Below are positions 8,079 to 17,424 of a stretch of DNA of 46,529 nt, piece after piece (position 1 is the stretch's first letter; the number at the start of each line of letters is the position of its first letter). A program made the translations under genes and the position numbers. The notes beneath the pieces were generated by a model that saw only the letters and a program-made list of their open reading frames with translations, searched no databases and was not told the DNA's origin. The stretch comes from JAVBLD01 sp031553705 (GTDB lineage Bacteria > Bacteroidota > Bacteroidia > Bacteroidales > Marinifilaceae): positions 1 to 46,529 of the forward strand of contig JAVBLD010000030.1 of NCBI GenBank assembly GCA_031553705.1, written 5' to 3'.

Positions 8079-9497
8079 TTATCTACGGTTTGACAGGGAC
8101 CGGTCATATATCCATAATCCGGTTGCAGCCAACAGTCCGATCATAAGAACGACAATCCAGATAGAGGATGGATTGTACTTGTCCCACAGGTAACCGGTGA
8201 GCTTTTCCGGAGTCAAATGCATTTGAGCGGCAGCTTGCGCAAAATATTCGCTTTTAGAAAGTCCCTCCGAAAGCGTTATGCCCTGGGCAGCCATTTCGGT
8301 GTGAACTAACACGTCTTTGTCCGCCAGACTGCCATACACTCCTCCCGATACGATCCCGGCAAAGAAATTTCCCAGGAATACCGGAAGAAAAGAGCACCCC
8401 ATATAAAGGGCCACTTTGTCCTTCGGAGCAACACGTCCGATATATTCGGTTATTTTCGGCGAACTTGACATTTCCCCGACGGCAAAAATAAAGATGGCAA
8501 CCATCACGAAAACCACGTTCTGTGTGGCCAATGTAAGCGCCATACCGATAGAGCATACCAGAAAACCGCTTATCATTGCGTTTAGCGGCTTCAAGCGCAT
8601 TACCAATGCCGATATGGCAAGCTGAAAAATAATTACAAACAAAGAGTCGAAATTTGTAATAAATTCGGCGTCCATTACTCCGTTTGATCCATAATTTGCA
8701 GCCAGAAACGGCATATATTCGGTAAAGAAGTAATAGATCGAGGATGTATCAACCCATTGAGAGATAAATACCGGAAGCGTATAGAACAACTGATAGTACA
8801 TCGTCCAGAAACCCGCCACCAGCAGCAAAAAGACTAAAAATTTATAATCCCGGAGCGCTGTATAAATATTACGAAATACGGTCGCGACGGACTTTCCGAA
8901 AGGCTCTTGATTCGGTATTCGCACAGGCTCCTTGTAGAAACAGAGCAGGACAAAATTTACCAATATCATTCCTGCCGAGATATAAAATACAGAATCGTAC
9001 GACTCGTTTTTAAATATCAAAGTAACCATTGGTCCTAAAAAGGCTCCGATATTTACCATCATATAGAATATCCCGAATCCGATCGACGATGTTTCATCGG
9101 TAGTGGTTTTCGCAATGGTGGCGGAAATGACGGGTTTAAACAGCGCTGCACCTAATGCAAGGTAGAGATACATCGCAAATACCCCGGTAAATGTATTAAA
9201 GCGGGGTAATAAAATAAAAGCCGAAACATAAACCACAAACGCCAACAACAGTACCCGCCTGTACCCGTATTTATCAGCAATAGCCCCGGTAATCAACGGC
9301 AGAAAATACAAAATAGCCGTCCCAACCCCCATGATCCAACCTTTTTGAATCTGTGTAAACCCTAATGCCCCTGCATCGGTAGAACCGGTCAGATAATTGG
9401 CAAATAACATAAAAAAGCCGTACCATGCCCACCGTTCAAACAACTCAATGGTATTAGCTATCCAGAAGGTCCGCGGGAATTTACGAAATATGTTCAT
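8079..9497 (-). CDS. POT/PTR-like MFS transporter
   Basis: A 472-residue membrane protein with about 12-14 hydrophobic segments. The start is placed at the ATG at 9497 (MNIFRKFPRTFW), because the family's first helix follows at once; a frame extension to 9524 adds nothing recognisable. The ELFERWAWYGFFML segment corresponds to the ExxERFxYYG motif of proton-coupled oligopeptide transporters, and 'FGIFYMMVNIGAFLGP' to the second POT motif (FYxxINxG). These carriers import di- and tripeptides with protons in the inner membrane. The first motif is not fully canonical (E-x-F-E-R-W), so the substrate could differ. It is transcribed away from the FMN reductase gene. Confidence 0.8.
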   Translation of the reverse strand: MNIFRKFPRTFWIANTIELFERWAWYGFFMLFANYLTGSTDAGALGFTQIQKGWIMGVGTAILYFLPLITGAIADKYGYRRVLLLAFVVYVSAFILLPRFNTFTGVFAMYLYLALGAALFKPVISATIAKTTTDETSSIGFGIFYMMVNIGAFLGPMVTLIFKNESYDSVFYISAGMILVNFVLLCFYKEPVRIPNQEPFGKSVATVFRNIYTALRDYKFLVFLLLVAGFWTMYYQLFYTLPVFISQWVDTSSIYYFFTEYMPFLAANYGSNGVMDAEFITNFDSLFVIIFQLAISALVMRLKPLNAMISGFLVCSIGMALTLATQNVVFVMVAIFIFAVGEMSSSPKITEYIGRVAPKDKVALYMGCSFLPVFLGNFFAGIVSGGVYGSLADKDVLVHTEMAAQGITLSEGLSKSEYFAQAAAQMHLTPEKLTGYLWDKYNPSSIWIVVLMIGLLAATGLWIYDRSLSNRR

Positions 9498-9670
9498 CGA
9501 TATCAGATTTTGGCACTTTAACAATCAAAAAATTTCGGCTAAGGTAATAAATATTTTAAAATAGGAGCAAAGGGCAGGAAGTAAGAGACAAGGGACTTTG
9601 CGAAAATTCGTATCGGATTGACCAACTTTTAATGAAATTTACAGTATAACTCCTCAAAAACATAGTAACT

Positions 9671-10213
9671 ATGAAAACAATGAATGTATTAACACTTGTC
9701 GGAGGAATCTGCAGTAATTCGATCAACAAACGCCTGTACAACGAAATGGTAAAGCACAATACAGGGGGAAACCTCTCTTTCCAGTTGTTCGATATCTCAT
9801 CACTACCCTACTTTTCGCAAGACATTGAGAATAATCCTCCAACCGAGGTCAAGACACTGAAAGATATGGCCAGGCGTGCAGATGCCATTCTTCTTATCAC
9901 TCCCGAATACAACCGTTCCATTCCGGGAGTGCTTAAAAACGCGCTGGACTGGGGAGCCAGACCGTATGGAGACAATTGTTGGAATGATAAGCCGGCAGCC
10001 GTCCTGGGTGCGTCAATCGGTGCAACCGGAACATTCGGTGCACAACAGCACCTACGCAACATCTGCTCTTATTTAAACATGCACCTGATGAGCCAGCCGG
10101 AATTCTATTTCAATGCTTCAAGCGGAATGGACACAAACGGACTGACCGAAAGTTCCGTTAAATTCGTCAAGCAGTTCCTAGGTCAGTTTGAGGAGTGGAT
10201 AAAACGATTTTAA
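9671..10213 (+). CDS. NAD(P)H-dependent FMN reductase family protein
   Basis: A 180-residue flavodoxin-like protein. Residues 5-20 form the first strand and phosphate loop (LTLVGGICSNSINK), and TPEYNRSIPGVLKNALDW (77-94) is the hallmark of the NADPH-dependent FMN reductase/chromate-quinone reductase family. The conserved GASIGATGTFGAQQHLR segment follows. It would reduce flavin, quinones or other electrophiles in the cytoplasm using NAD(P)H. Length is typical. It stands alone between the POT transporter (divergent) and the ABC exporter; copy B of the dispersed repeat begins about 25 bases after its stop codon. Confidence 0.9.
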   Translation: MKTMNVLTLVGGICSNSINKRLYNEMVKHNTGGNLSFQLFDISSLPYFSQDIENNPPTEVKTLKDMARRADAILLITPEYNRSIPGVLKNALDWGARPYGDNCWNDKPAAVLGASIGATGTFGAQQHLRNICSYLNMHLMSQPEFYFNASSGMDTNGLTESSVKFVKQFLGQFEEWIKRF

Positions 10214-10238
10214 TGAGTTGGCGCAATGCCAAGCAAAC

Positions 10239-10412
10239 TTGAAAATTGCCGGGTGACGACAGAAAATCAAGACAGCAAAGCAGGATAAAATTAAGAGTTG
10301 AAAGTGAAGAAATTTTCTAAATTAAAAATTCACTTTCAACTCTTTACCATTTAAAACCGATAATATTCTTCCATTTCCGTTCTCTTCTTTTTTATTTTTA
10401 TGCGTCTTTTTA
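10239..10412 (-). repeat. Dispersed intergenic repeat, copy B (longest)
   Basis: This copy contains both blocks found separately in the other copies: 10254-10275 (GACGACAGAAAATCAAGACAG), shared with copies A and C, and 10361-10412, shared with copy A. Between them lies an exact inverted repeat with 14-base arms, AGAGTTGAAAGTGA (10294-10307) and its complement (10330-10343). The element is non-coding. Confidence 0.6.
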
Positions 10413-10466
10413 TCTAGAAATCATCCGGATTAGCATATCTTTACAAAATAAAATCGTTCAGAAGCT

Positions 10467-11453
10467 ATGCAAAATGCTATTGAAGTAACCGGACTGAAAA
10501 AAAGTTTCCTGACCCGTAAAGGCAAACGGATGGTTGTGGAGGCAGTACGCGGTATTTCATTGTCGGTGAGGAGCGGTGAAATTTTTGGCTTTCTAGGCCC
10601 GAACGGGGCCGGCAAGACTACAACGCTCCGAATGCTGACCACATTGCTTCCTGTCGATAGCGGAACGGCGACTGTGGCCGGTTTTAATCTGGCCGAACAA
10701 CCGAAAGAGGTACGCCGTCACATCGGATATGTCAGTCAATCGGGTGGCGGGGATATTTATGCAACCGGCTGGGAAAACCTGATTTTGGCAGGGAGGCTTT
10801 ACGGCATGCACCCAAGAGATGTTCAAAAACGGGCGAACGAACTGGCCGATCTGATGGGTATCCGGGAGGTGTTGCCACGAATCGTAAAGACTTATTCCGG
10901 CGGACAAAAACGTCGTCTGGAAGTGGCGTTAGGCATGCTTCACCGTCCTGCTGTCCTGTTTTTGGATGAACCTACGACAGGACTCGACCCGCAAAACCGC
11001 GCCAATTTATGGGAGCAGATCAGGGAATTAAAAAAACAGGGTACGACGGTATTTCTGACCACTCATTACCTGGAGGAAGCGGACATGCTAGCCAACCGGC
11101 TGGCCATTATGGACAACGGGCAAATCGTAGCGCAAGGGACACCCGAAGAGTTGAAGCAGCAAATCTCAGGTGACGTAATTCAGATAAAACTGGCGACAGG
11201 CCAGGAAAACAAAGAGGATGTCGAATTTTTGCTAGGGAAAGAATCATACATCCATAAAATCCGTTTCGAAGGCGATCATGTACACCTGTATGTACATGAT
11301 GGTACTAAAGTGTTACCGCATGTTTTCGGAATGCTGGAGCGGGAGAACATCCGGATAGATACGATTTCGTTTTCGCGTCCGTCTCTGGATGATGTATTTC
11401 TAAAACAAACAGGCCGACTGTTACGCGATATGGGAAAGGAGGATTCATTATGA
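10467..11453 (+). CDS. ABC transporter ATP-binding protein (DrrA-like)
   Basis: A 328-residue ABC-2 exporter ATPase. Walker A is GPNGAGKT (44-51), the signature is YSGGQKRRLEVALG, Walker B is LFLDEPTTGLDP, and the switch histidine is in TTHYLEEADM. The extra C-terminal domain of about 90 residues after the core is typical of DrrA/NodI-type drug and polysaccharide exporters. It overlaps the following permease gene by four bases (ATGA), indicating translational coupling. A near-consensus -7 element (TATCTTTA, 10435-10442) lies 24 bases before the ATG. The transported compound cannot be read from the sequence. Confidence 0.94.
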   Translation: MQNAIEVTGLKKSFLTRKGKRMVVEAVRGISLSVRSGEIFGFLGPNGAGKTTTLRMLTTLLPVDSGTATVAGFNLAEQPKEVRRHIGYVSQSGGGDIYATGWENLILAGRLYGMHPRDVQKRANELADLMGIREVLPRIVKTYSGGQKRRLEVALGMLHRPAVLFLDEPTTGLDPQNRANLWEQIRELKKQGTTVFLTTHYLEEADMLANRLAIMDNGQIVAQGTPEELKQQISGDVIQIKLATGQENKEDVEFLLGKESYIHKIRFEGDHVHLYVHDGTKVLPHVFGMLERENIRIDTISFSRPSLDDVFLKQTGRLLRDMGKEDSL

Positions 11454-12208
11454 ATATAACGATGGAAGTCTGGTTGCTTTTCAGGCGAAAAATGATGGAG
11501 ACTCTTCGTGAACCGGTATGGATCGTAGCCGGTCTGTCCACCCCCCTGCTCTATTTGATCCTATTTGCCCCATTACTGAAAGGGCTCAATGCCGGAGCAT
11601 TGAGTCCGGACCATGTAATTGATGTTTTCGTACCCGGCATGTTAGCGTTGTTTGCATTCGGAACAGGAACAGGCGAGGGCTGGACGGTTATTTTTGAAAT
11701 ACAAAACGGTATCATCGAACGTTTCAGGGTTACGCCCACCCGGCGGCTTTCCTTATTGATGGGGCCAATTATGCGGGACATCGTGATGTTTCTTGTCCCT
11801 GCCCTACTTGTTATCATGGTTTCTTCATGGTATGGTTTCCATATCCATTTCTGGGGGTTGTCGGTATTGATGATTTTACTGTCATTGCTGACAGCCGTCG
11901 TATCTGCCGCTTCCATCAGCCTGGCACTGATATTAAAGGACAACGGTCCTTTTTCCGCTGTTGTAGTGGGATTGCAACTCCCGATCACCCTACTGGCAGG
12001 AGTATTACTTCCGCTGGAATTGGGACCGAAGTGGTTGCAAATTATCGCCCATTTCAATCCGCTCTATTATGTGGTAGACGCCACCCGCATCCTCTCCGAA
12101 GGCATTATAGCGGATCCGAAAGTTTACCTCGCTTTTGCTGTAATGATCGGCCTGAGCATCATAACATTGGGATGGGCCACCAGAGTATATCGCAGAGCCG
12201 TAGCCTGA
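11450..12208 (+). CDS. ABC-2 type permease (DrrB-like)
   Basis: A 252-residue inner-membrane protein with six predicted membrane spans, starting inside the stop region of its ATPase partner. The hydrophobic pattern, the early 'TLREPVWIVAGLSTPLLYLILF' and the late 'GVLLPLELGPKWLQIIAHFNPLYYVVDATR' are typical of the ABC-2 family (conserved 'P-L-x-Y-x-V-D-x-x-R' near the end). With the upstream ATPase it forms a complete half-size exporter, likely for a drug, lipid or antibiotic-like compound. It ends 25 bases before the convergent GH89 gene; I saw no strong hairpin between them. Confidence 0.9.
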   Translation: MNITMEVWLLFRRKMMETLREPVWIVAGLSTPLLYLILFAPLLKGLNAGALSPDHVIDVFVPGMLALFAFGTGTGEGWTVIFEIQNGIIERFRVTPTRRLSLLMGPIMRDIVMFLVPALLVIMVSSWYGFHIHFWGLSVLMILLSLLTAVVSAASISLALILKDNGPFSAVVVGLQLPITLLAGVLLPLELGPKWLQIIAHFNPLYYVVDATRILSEGIIADPKVYLAFAVMIGLSIITLGWATRVYRRAVA

Positions 12209-12233
12209 ATTTCTAAAATAAAGATAAGCATTA

Positions 12234-14387
12234 TTAATTATAATACTTCCCAAACATCCTGACCGCCGTCTCTACCGGATCCTGTCCGGAAGGCCGGATC
12301 TGTCTATCGATGTTTTTATACCACCACATTTCGGTAACGTCAAACAAGCGAGGTTCAGGAAGAACCGGATTATCCCACGCCTGATATAAATAGTTGAAAT
12401 AGAGGTTCCATCTTTCATAGTAGTAGGTTCCCAACAATCCACCCCATTCACGATGGGCGTAATCGTCCAACGGTCCTTCTTTGTTATTCCAGGAAGTCAG
12501 GATCAAACGATTATAAAAAGCATATTGTTCCCCGTTCGCCCTTGTCTTTCCGGCATCCTGCGCTTCCTGCAGCCAAGATTGTAAGCAAAAAGCCGGATGG
12601 CTTAACAACAGTTCATCCTGGTCGGCAATCAATTGCAGGTAGCGCTTTGTTTCATGTTCAAATGCGGAACGATCGCGTTCTTTCCATGCCTGCACTAAAG
12701 CGGTATAAGTGGTGCGTCCCAAATCGGAAATATACTGCCGCACCACATCGATGGCATCATATTGGTAATTGACATTATCTTTCATCACAGAAGCGTCTCG
12801 CAAAAACAGGGCACACGCTTCAGCAAACTCTTTAGGGTTATAAAATATTTTACTTTGGGACCAGGCTGATACCGTCGTAACATTGAGTGAGGGTTTGGCA
12901 CAGAATACCGGTTCCGAGGGACGACGATGAGTTGAGTAAGTTCCATATACCGTGTTATAAAAGCCTTTCCACGCAGTACGAAGAGAAGGCAACGAACTAC
13001 CGTAACGGTATTGCGGATAAGCCTCAATCCATGCATTCATATCCGGCGCTTGATCGCTCCACACCATATCGCTCCATAGGTACATCACTACCGGATTGGT
13101 CTCGATTCCTTCGGGAGTAAACCCGATGCCTTTCAATGTTTTTCCGGCTTTCGGATCTTTCTGGGCTTCTACCGGTCGTGTGGCAATGGCATCCAGGCGT
13201 CCGTGCAATCCGATATTCCCTCCCCAGTTAGAGATATTCGACCACACCCACGGCAAGCTGTTATAACTGCCGTCACCCTTCCACCGATGCCAGAATTCAG
13301 CACAAAGCTCAATAACCACAACATGTTCCGGAGATAATCCGTTCATTAACTCTTTAGTTGGGTTAGCTCCCCAACTTTGGACAACCCACACCGCTTTAGG
13401 ATTATAAATCAGCAAGTTTGCCTCGACCGCCCGGGCACACCGGGCCACATCCAATCCGCCTGTTTTTCCTCCTTCATGAAACAGATCGCCTGCATAATAA
13501 TTCGCTTTCCCGAACAGTTTATGATATTCATCATACCATATCTTAGCAAACCTCCGGAAAAGAGTATCCAGCGGAGATAATACCCCCGGACGGGTATAGC
13601 CGTTCCAATCGCCTTGCGGTACGACAAACGCATCAGGGAATTTCTTCTTAAAAGTGGTCGGTACCATACCAAAGAAAGCTTGGAATATTGGTTCCATTCC
13701 GTATTCACGCATCCGTGCAACGATTCTCCGTTGTAACTGCACTTGGCGTTCAAACCACTCGTCGGGCATAGGGCCCCCCAGGCCTTCCATATTTCCCATC
13801 AGAAGCCAGGGCATATAAGAGGGACCGGGTAAAAAAGCCTTGGCTTCGCTGTCGGCATAACCGATACGCACCAAAAAGCGACGCCATACCTCTTCTACCC
13901 CTACCATTGCCAAAGGATGGGTGACACCGTTCAATGCCATCAGGTCAATCTCTTTTTCCCAACGTTCCCAATCCCAATAAGCAGTGGTATAGCCAAATGT
14001 ACAATAGTTCAAATAGGTCACTATCTTATAAGGGCTATTCTTGTGTATAGACTCTTTCGGCAACGGCAATATCGCAGGTAAATTCATTTGAAAATCACTC
14101 CAACTCAACGAGGTACCGGCTATTTTTTTGAGATAGTAATTCAACCCGGCTGCAACGCTGGTAGGAGAATCTCCTTCGATCCGTATTTTTCTCCGGGATT
14201 GTCTGATTTCAAAATACCTCTCCTTCGCCGAAGGATTTATCTCGAATATAAATCGCGATGCATGGCCGGGCATAATCCGGACGACCAGATCTTTGACAGC
14301 CTGAACACTTTTTCCACTCTCTTTTGCCTGAATATTGAAACAAAGCAATAAAGCAAACACAGATAAAGTAAATATTCTTTTGAACAT
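12234..14387 (-). CDS. Alpha-N-acetylglucosaminidase, GH89 family
   Basis: A 717-residue secreted enzyme with a signal peptide (cleavage probably after QA at about 20-21). It carries the NAGLU N-terminal domain, then the TIM barrel with 'TTAYWDWERWEKEIDLMALNGVTHPLAM', 'GDLFHEGGKTGG' (putative acid/base Glu) and 'GFTPEGIETNPVVMYLWSDMVW', then the helical C-terminal domain. GH89 enzymes remove terminal alpha-linked GlcNAc from mucin-type glycans and heparan sulfate. At the place where I recall other members having a Glu ('YELxxELxW'), this protein has Asp (WSDMVW). It is last in a probable operon with a GH31 enzyme, an MFS exporter and a secreted MBL-fold hydrolase. The acting compartment is probably periplasm. 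Confidence 0.9.
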   Translation of the reverse strand: MFKRIFTLSVFALLLCFNIQAKESGKSVQAVKDLVVRIMPGHASRFIFEINPSAKERYFEIRQSRRKIRIEGDSPTSVAAGLNYYLKKIAGTSLSWSDFQMNLPAILPLPKESIHKNSPYKIVTYLNYCTFGYTTAYWDWERWEKEIDLMALNGVTHPLAMVGVEEVWRRFLVRIGYADSEAKAFLPGPSYMPWLLMGNMEGLGGPMPDEWFERQVQLQRRIVARMREYGMEPIFQAFFGMVPTTFKKKFPDAFVVPQGDWNGYTRPGVLSPLDTLFRRFAKIWYDEYHKLFGKANYYAGDLFHEGGKTGGLDVARCARAVEANLLIYNPKAVWVVQSWGANPTKELMNGLSPEHVVVIELCAEFWHRWKGDGSYNSLPWVWSNISNWGGNIGLHGRLDAIATRPVEAQKDPKAGKTLKGIGFTPEGIETNPVVMYLWSDMVWSDQAPDMNAWIEAYPQYRYGSSLPSLRTAWKGFYNTVYGTYSTHRRPSEPVFCAKPSLNVTTVSAWSQSKIFYNPKEFAEACALFLRDASVMKDNVNYQYDAIDVVRQYISDLGRTTYTALVQAWKERDRSAFEHETKRYLQLIADQDELLLSHPAFCLQSWLQEAQDAGKTRANGEQYAFYNRLILTSWNNKEGPLDDYAHREWGGLLGTYYYERWNLYFNYLYQAWDNPVLPEPRLFDVTEMWWYKNIDRQIRPSGQDPVETAVRMFGKYYN

Positions 14388-14455
14388 GACGATTTTCTAA
14401 TACAAAATATATGATGCCAATATGACATTTACAACAAACTGAATGTAAATCATTT

Positions 14456-16048
14456 TTATTTTATTCGCTCAAAATAGGGAAGCCGTTCTATGTCGGCTCT
14501 TATGGTCACTGTCCTGCCTCCCGTATATCGTTTTCCCTGCTCATCGCGCCATTTCCCCTGAGGCAGTTTGACTATACGGGATGTGCCGGGCGTTATGACA
14601 GGACAAACCAAGTAAGTATCGCCAAGCATAAACTGATCTTTACAATCGGCAAATCCCTGTCCGGGAAACATATACTCCAGATGCCTGACAATCGGCTCTC
14701 CTGTCCTGGAAGCATTTACGGCACAAGCCAAAATGTAATCTCCCATCCGGACGTGCAGATCGGCCATTTGGCGACAGATCTCCAAATGCTTTTGATCCAG
14801 GATACGCCATGGAGCTACTGAAAACTGCATCATCGGCATTAAAGCGTGCGTCTGGGCAGAACGTACGATCAGATCCTGATCAAACCGGACCGGATCGATC
14901 CCTAAAAAAGAGGAAAACTGTCCTCCGCCGATCATATCGGGACAGGTATAGGCATACCCCAACAAGCCTGCAGCAAGCATATCAGGAATGAGCAATTGCA
15001 ACGCGTCCCACGAATAGTTCTTATCTCCAAGCCGCTGAACCAATGCTTCGCCCCCCATCCGCCAGCACGCACGGTACTCGTTAAAAGAAAAGCTGAGTCC
15101 CACCTTGGTCCAAGCCATCGTATGATCCGTCGAGGAAGCATTTTCCCGGTAACTGTCGATCTTGCCGGGATCATAAAATGAGACATCCCCGGCATCGAAT
15201 TTAAAACCGTCTACCCCATACTCCTGCTGCATTTTTTTTAATGCCGCAACAAAATGATCAAATGCTTCCGGGTTGGTCAGATCGTAACAGGCACTATAGC
15301 CGTTCCACCACGGAATAATCGCCGGGCTATTCTTTCCTTTTTGCCTGATCAGGTAACCTCTTCCCTGCAATTCACGAAATTCGGGACTATCGGGACTCAC
15401 AAAAGGCGAAATCCATAGCATTACTTTAAATCCCATCGTATGTAATCGTTCGATCATACCTTTCGGATCGGAAAATTTGTCCGGTTTGAAATCAAAATTC
15501 CCATAGTATTTCTGCCAGTTATCATCGATCATCAGCACTCCTTTCGGAAAACGACGCTCGATAATATGCTGCGCATACCGGAGGATATCCTCCTGGTTCT
15601 GATTGTACATTAGTTCAATCCAGGTGTTATATTGCGGCATCGAAAACAACAGCGGATCCGGTATCTTTCCCGAAGGTGGAAAATGGGCTTTGCATGCCGC
15701 CAGATAGGCTTCCCGCAATGTTTTACCGCCAATAACCGTTTTCACTTCTTCGCCATCGGAATAAATAGTAATGCTCTCCTGTATGATTTTAAACCGGAAA
15801 GCTCTATCGCTCCATATATATCTCCCTTTATTGGAAACAAAGAAGGGTACACCTTGATTATTAAAATTCTGCCGGGCCAAATCCAATTCGCCCGCAAGCT
15901 GCAGATAAGGCATCTGAGCCCCCTTTGCAACAAAAGCTCCCCACCATTTCTCTTCCGGTAAAAAAGGTATTTCGGAAACGAAGACTTGTGTAAAAGCAGA
16001 ACAGACATAACAGACCAGGAGAGCAAACAAACTTATTTTCTTTAACAT
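14456..16048 (-). CDS. Secreted GH31 family glycosidase
   Basis: A 530-residue protein. The start is the ATG at 16048, which begins a signal peptide (MLKKISLFALLVCYVCSAFTQ); the longer frame to 16165 overlaps the upstream MFS gene and is basic. GH31 features are 'MIDDNWQKYYGNFDF', 'MLWISPFVSPDS', the nucleophile segment VDGFKFDAGD, and 'RLGDKNYSWDALQLLIPDMLAAGLLGY...PDMIGG' with a likely acid/base Asp. The last segment reminds me of the MYORG-type alpha-galactosidase branch, but substrate specificity cannot be read reliably. It lies 34 bases after the MFS gene and 68 before the GH89 gene, so it probably acts on the same glycan as GH89. Confidence 0.85.
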   Translation of the reverse strand: MLKKISLFALLVCYVCSAFTQVFVSEIPFLPEEKWWGAFVAKGAQMPYLQLAGELDLARQNFNNQGVPFFVSNKGRYIWSDRAFRFKIIQESITIYSDGEEVKTVIGGKTLREAYLAACKAHFPPSGKIPDPLLFSMPQYNTWIELMYNQNQEDILRYAQHIIERRFPKGVLMIDDNWQKYYGNFDFKPDKFSDPKGMIERLHTMGFKVMLWISPFVSPDSPEFRELQGRGYLIRQKGKNSPAIIPWWNGYSACYDLTNPEAFDHFVAALKKMQQEYGVDGFKFDAGDVSFYDPGKIDSYRENASSTDHTMAWTKVGLSFSFNEYRACWRMGGEALVQRLGDKNYSWDALQLLIPDMLAAGLLGYAYTCPDMIGGGQFSSFLGIDPVRFDQDLIVRSAQTHALMPMMQFSVAPWRILDQKHLEICRQMADLHVRMGDYILACAVNASRTGEPIVRHLEYMFPGQGFADCKDQFMLGDTYLVCPVITPGTSRIVKLPQGKWRDEQGKRYTGGRTVTIRADIERLPYFERIK

Positions 16049-16082
16049 ATTGATTTTAAGGTTTATAACTCTAAAATTTCGA

Positions 16083-17387
16083 CTAAGGACTATGCTGGCC
16101 GACCACCGGTGCCATAATATCCCTTTTTTCCTTATCGGTGCGAGGTATAACTTTTGCCTTACCAAAGTAATGCTTATAAATTAAAAAAAGCAATAAAACT
16201 ACCACAAAAGACACCAGACCATTGGAAAAAAATCCGTATTTCTCCCCCATCCGATCCATCGCAAAACCGGTAAAAGCATTTCCGATCGGAGTGCTTCCGG
16301 TATTAATCAGCACATAAATACTCATTACCCTTCCACGATAATCATCATCAGTATTCAATTGAATACGGGTATTGGCCCGGTTCAAAAAACATAAAGTGAG
16401 GAATCCGGTGACGATCAATGTGGTGATAACAAGTACCATGGAATGCAGGTATAACAGTATCATCATCTGTAGCATTCCTATTAAAAGGGCCACGACAATC
16501 AGAAAATATTTACTGGGAATATCTTTCCCTATGCTGGCCATAAACAATGCACCAAGCATTGAGCCCAAGCCGAGCACAGACATCAGCATACTATACGTAC
16601 TTTCGTCCCCGAGCAACACATCTTTTGCGAACACAGGCAATATCACATTTGAGTTCATTGAAAAAGTACAAATAACGGCCATAATCAGAAAGGTCGGTAG
16701 TATTTTACTGTTCCGGAAGGTATAAATGACTCCTTGTTTTATTTCCGACAAAACTTTTCGCTCAGAATCCTTTTTACGCGGAACTCCCGGAATGGTAATC
16801 ATGGCAATACCGTACAGAACCGGAATAAAACTCAACCCATTGATAAAAAAACATTCCGCCACTCCCACATATTTCATAACCAAACCGGAAATAGCGGGGC
16901 CAACGATCCTTGCCAGATTAAAAGTCGTCGAATTCAACGAGATCGCATTCGGTAAATCCTGTTTGCCCACCAATTCGACAAAGTAAGATTGCCGGGTAGG
17001 CTGATCAATGCTGTTACTTATTCCGGCAACAATGGCAAGTATTGCAAACAGCCAATAATCGGTAGACCCCATCCATACCAAAAGAGCCAAAGCCAATGAT
17101 TGCAGTAAAAACAGGGACTGGGTAAAAAGCAGGATATTTTTTTTCGGGTAGCGTTCTATGAAAACGCCGGCAAAAAGAGTCAGCAACAGTACAGGGCCAA
17201 ATTCAAAGACTCCCATTAATCCCAGCAGAAAGGGTGAGCCACTTATTTTATAGACATACCAGTTCAATGCGGTGACCTGCACCATACTTCCGATAGTCGA
17301 TACAGCCTGTCCAAGCCAGAAATACCTGAAGTTCTTGTGGTATAATGCCGAAAACATGTCTCGAAAAACAGCGGAAGCAGATGGCAT
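16083..17387 (-). CDS. MFS transporter, EntS/MFS_3-like
   Basis: A 434-residue protein with 12 predicted membrane spans. It shows the MFS_3 pattern 'FRYFWLGQAVSTIGSMVQVTALNWYVY' at the N-terminus, 'GVFIERYPKKN' in the loop between helices 2 and 3, and 'DQPTRQSYFVELVGKQDLPNAISLNS', characteristic of the enterobactin-exporter (EntS)-like branch. These proteins usually export small molecules across the inner membrane. It is placed second in a four-gene run (MBL hydrolase, MFS, GH31, GH89) with gaps of 37, 34 and 68 bases. An exporter in a glycosidase operon without SusC/SusD is unusual; an import role cannot be excluded. Confidence 0.88.
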   Translation of the reverse strand: MPSASAVFRDMFSALYHKNFRYFWLGQAVSTIGSMVQVTALNWYVYKISGSPFLLGLMGVFEFGPVLLLTLFAGVFIERYPKKNILLFTQSLFLLQSLALALLVWMGSTDYWLFAILAIVAGISNSIDQPTRQSYFVELVGKQDLPNAISLNSTTFNLARIVGPAISGLVMKYVGVAECFFINGLSFIPVLYGIAMITIPGVPRKKDSERKVLSEIKQGVIYTFRNSKILPTFLIMAVICTFSMNSNVILPVFAKDVLLGDESTYSMLMSVLGLGSMLGALFMASIGKDIPSKYFLIVVALLIGMLQMMILLYLHSMVLVITTLIVTGFLTLCFLNRANTRIQLNTDDDYRGRVMSIYVLINTGSTPIGNAFTGFAMDRMGEKYGFFSNGLVSFVVVLLLFLIYKHYFGKAKVIPRTDKEKRDIMAPVVGQHSP

Positions 17388-17424
17388 TTCAGTTGTCGTT
17401 TAGTTTTACATTGATAATCGTATC

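Noticed and set aside
11551..12057. Minus-strand 168-codon frame within the ABC permease gene
   Set aside because: A complementary-strand shadow; the plus frame has clear ABC-2 features and coupling to its ATPase.
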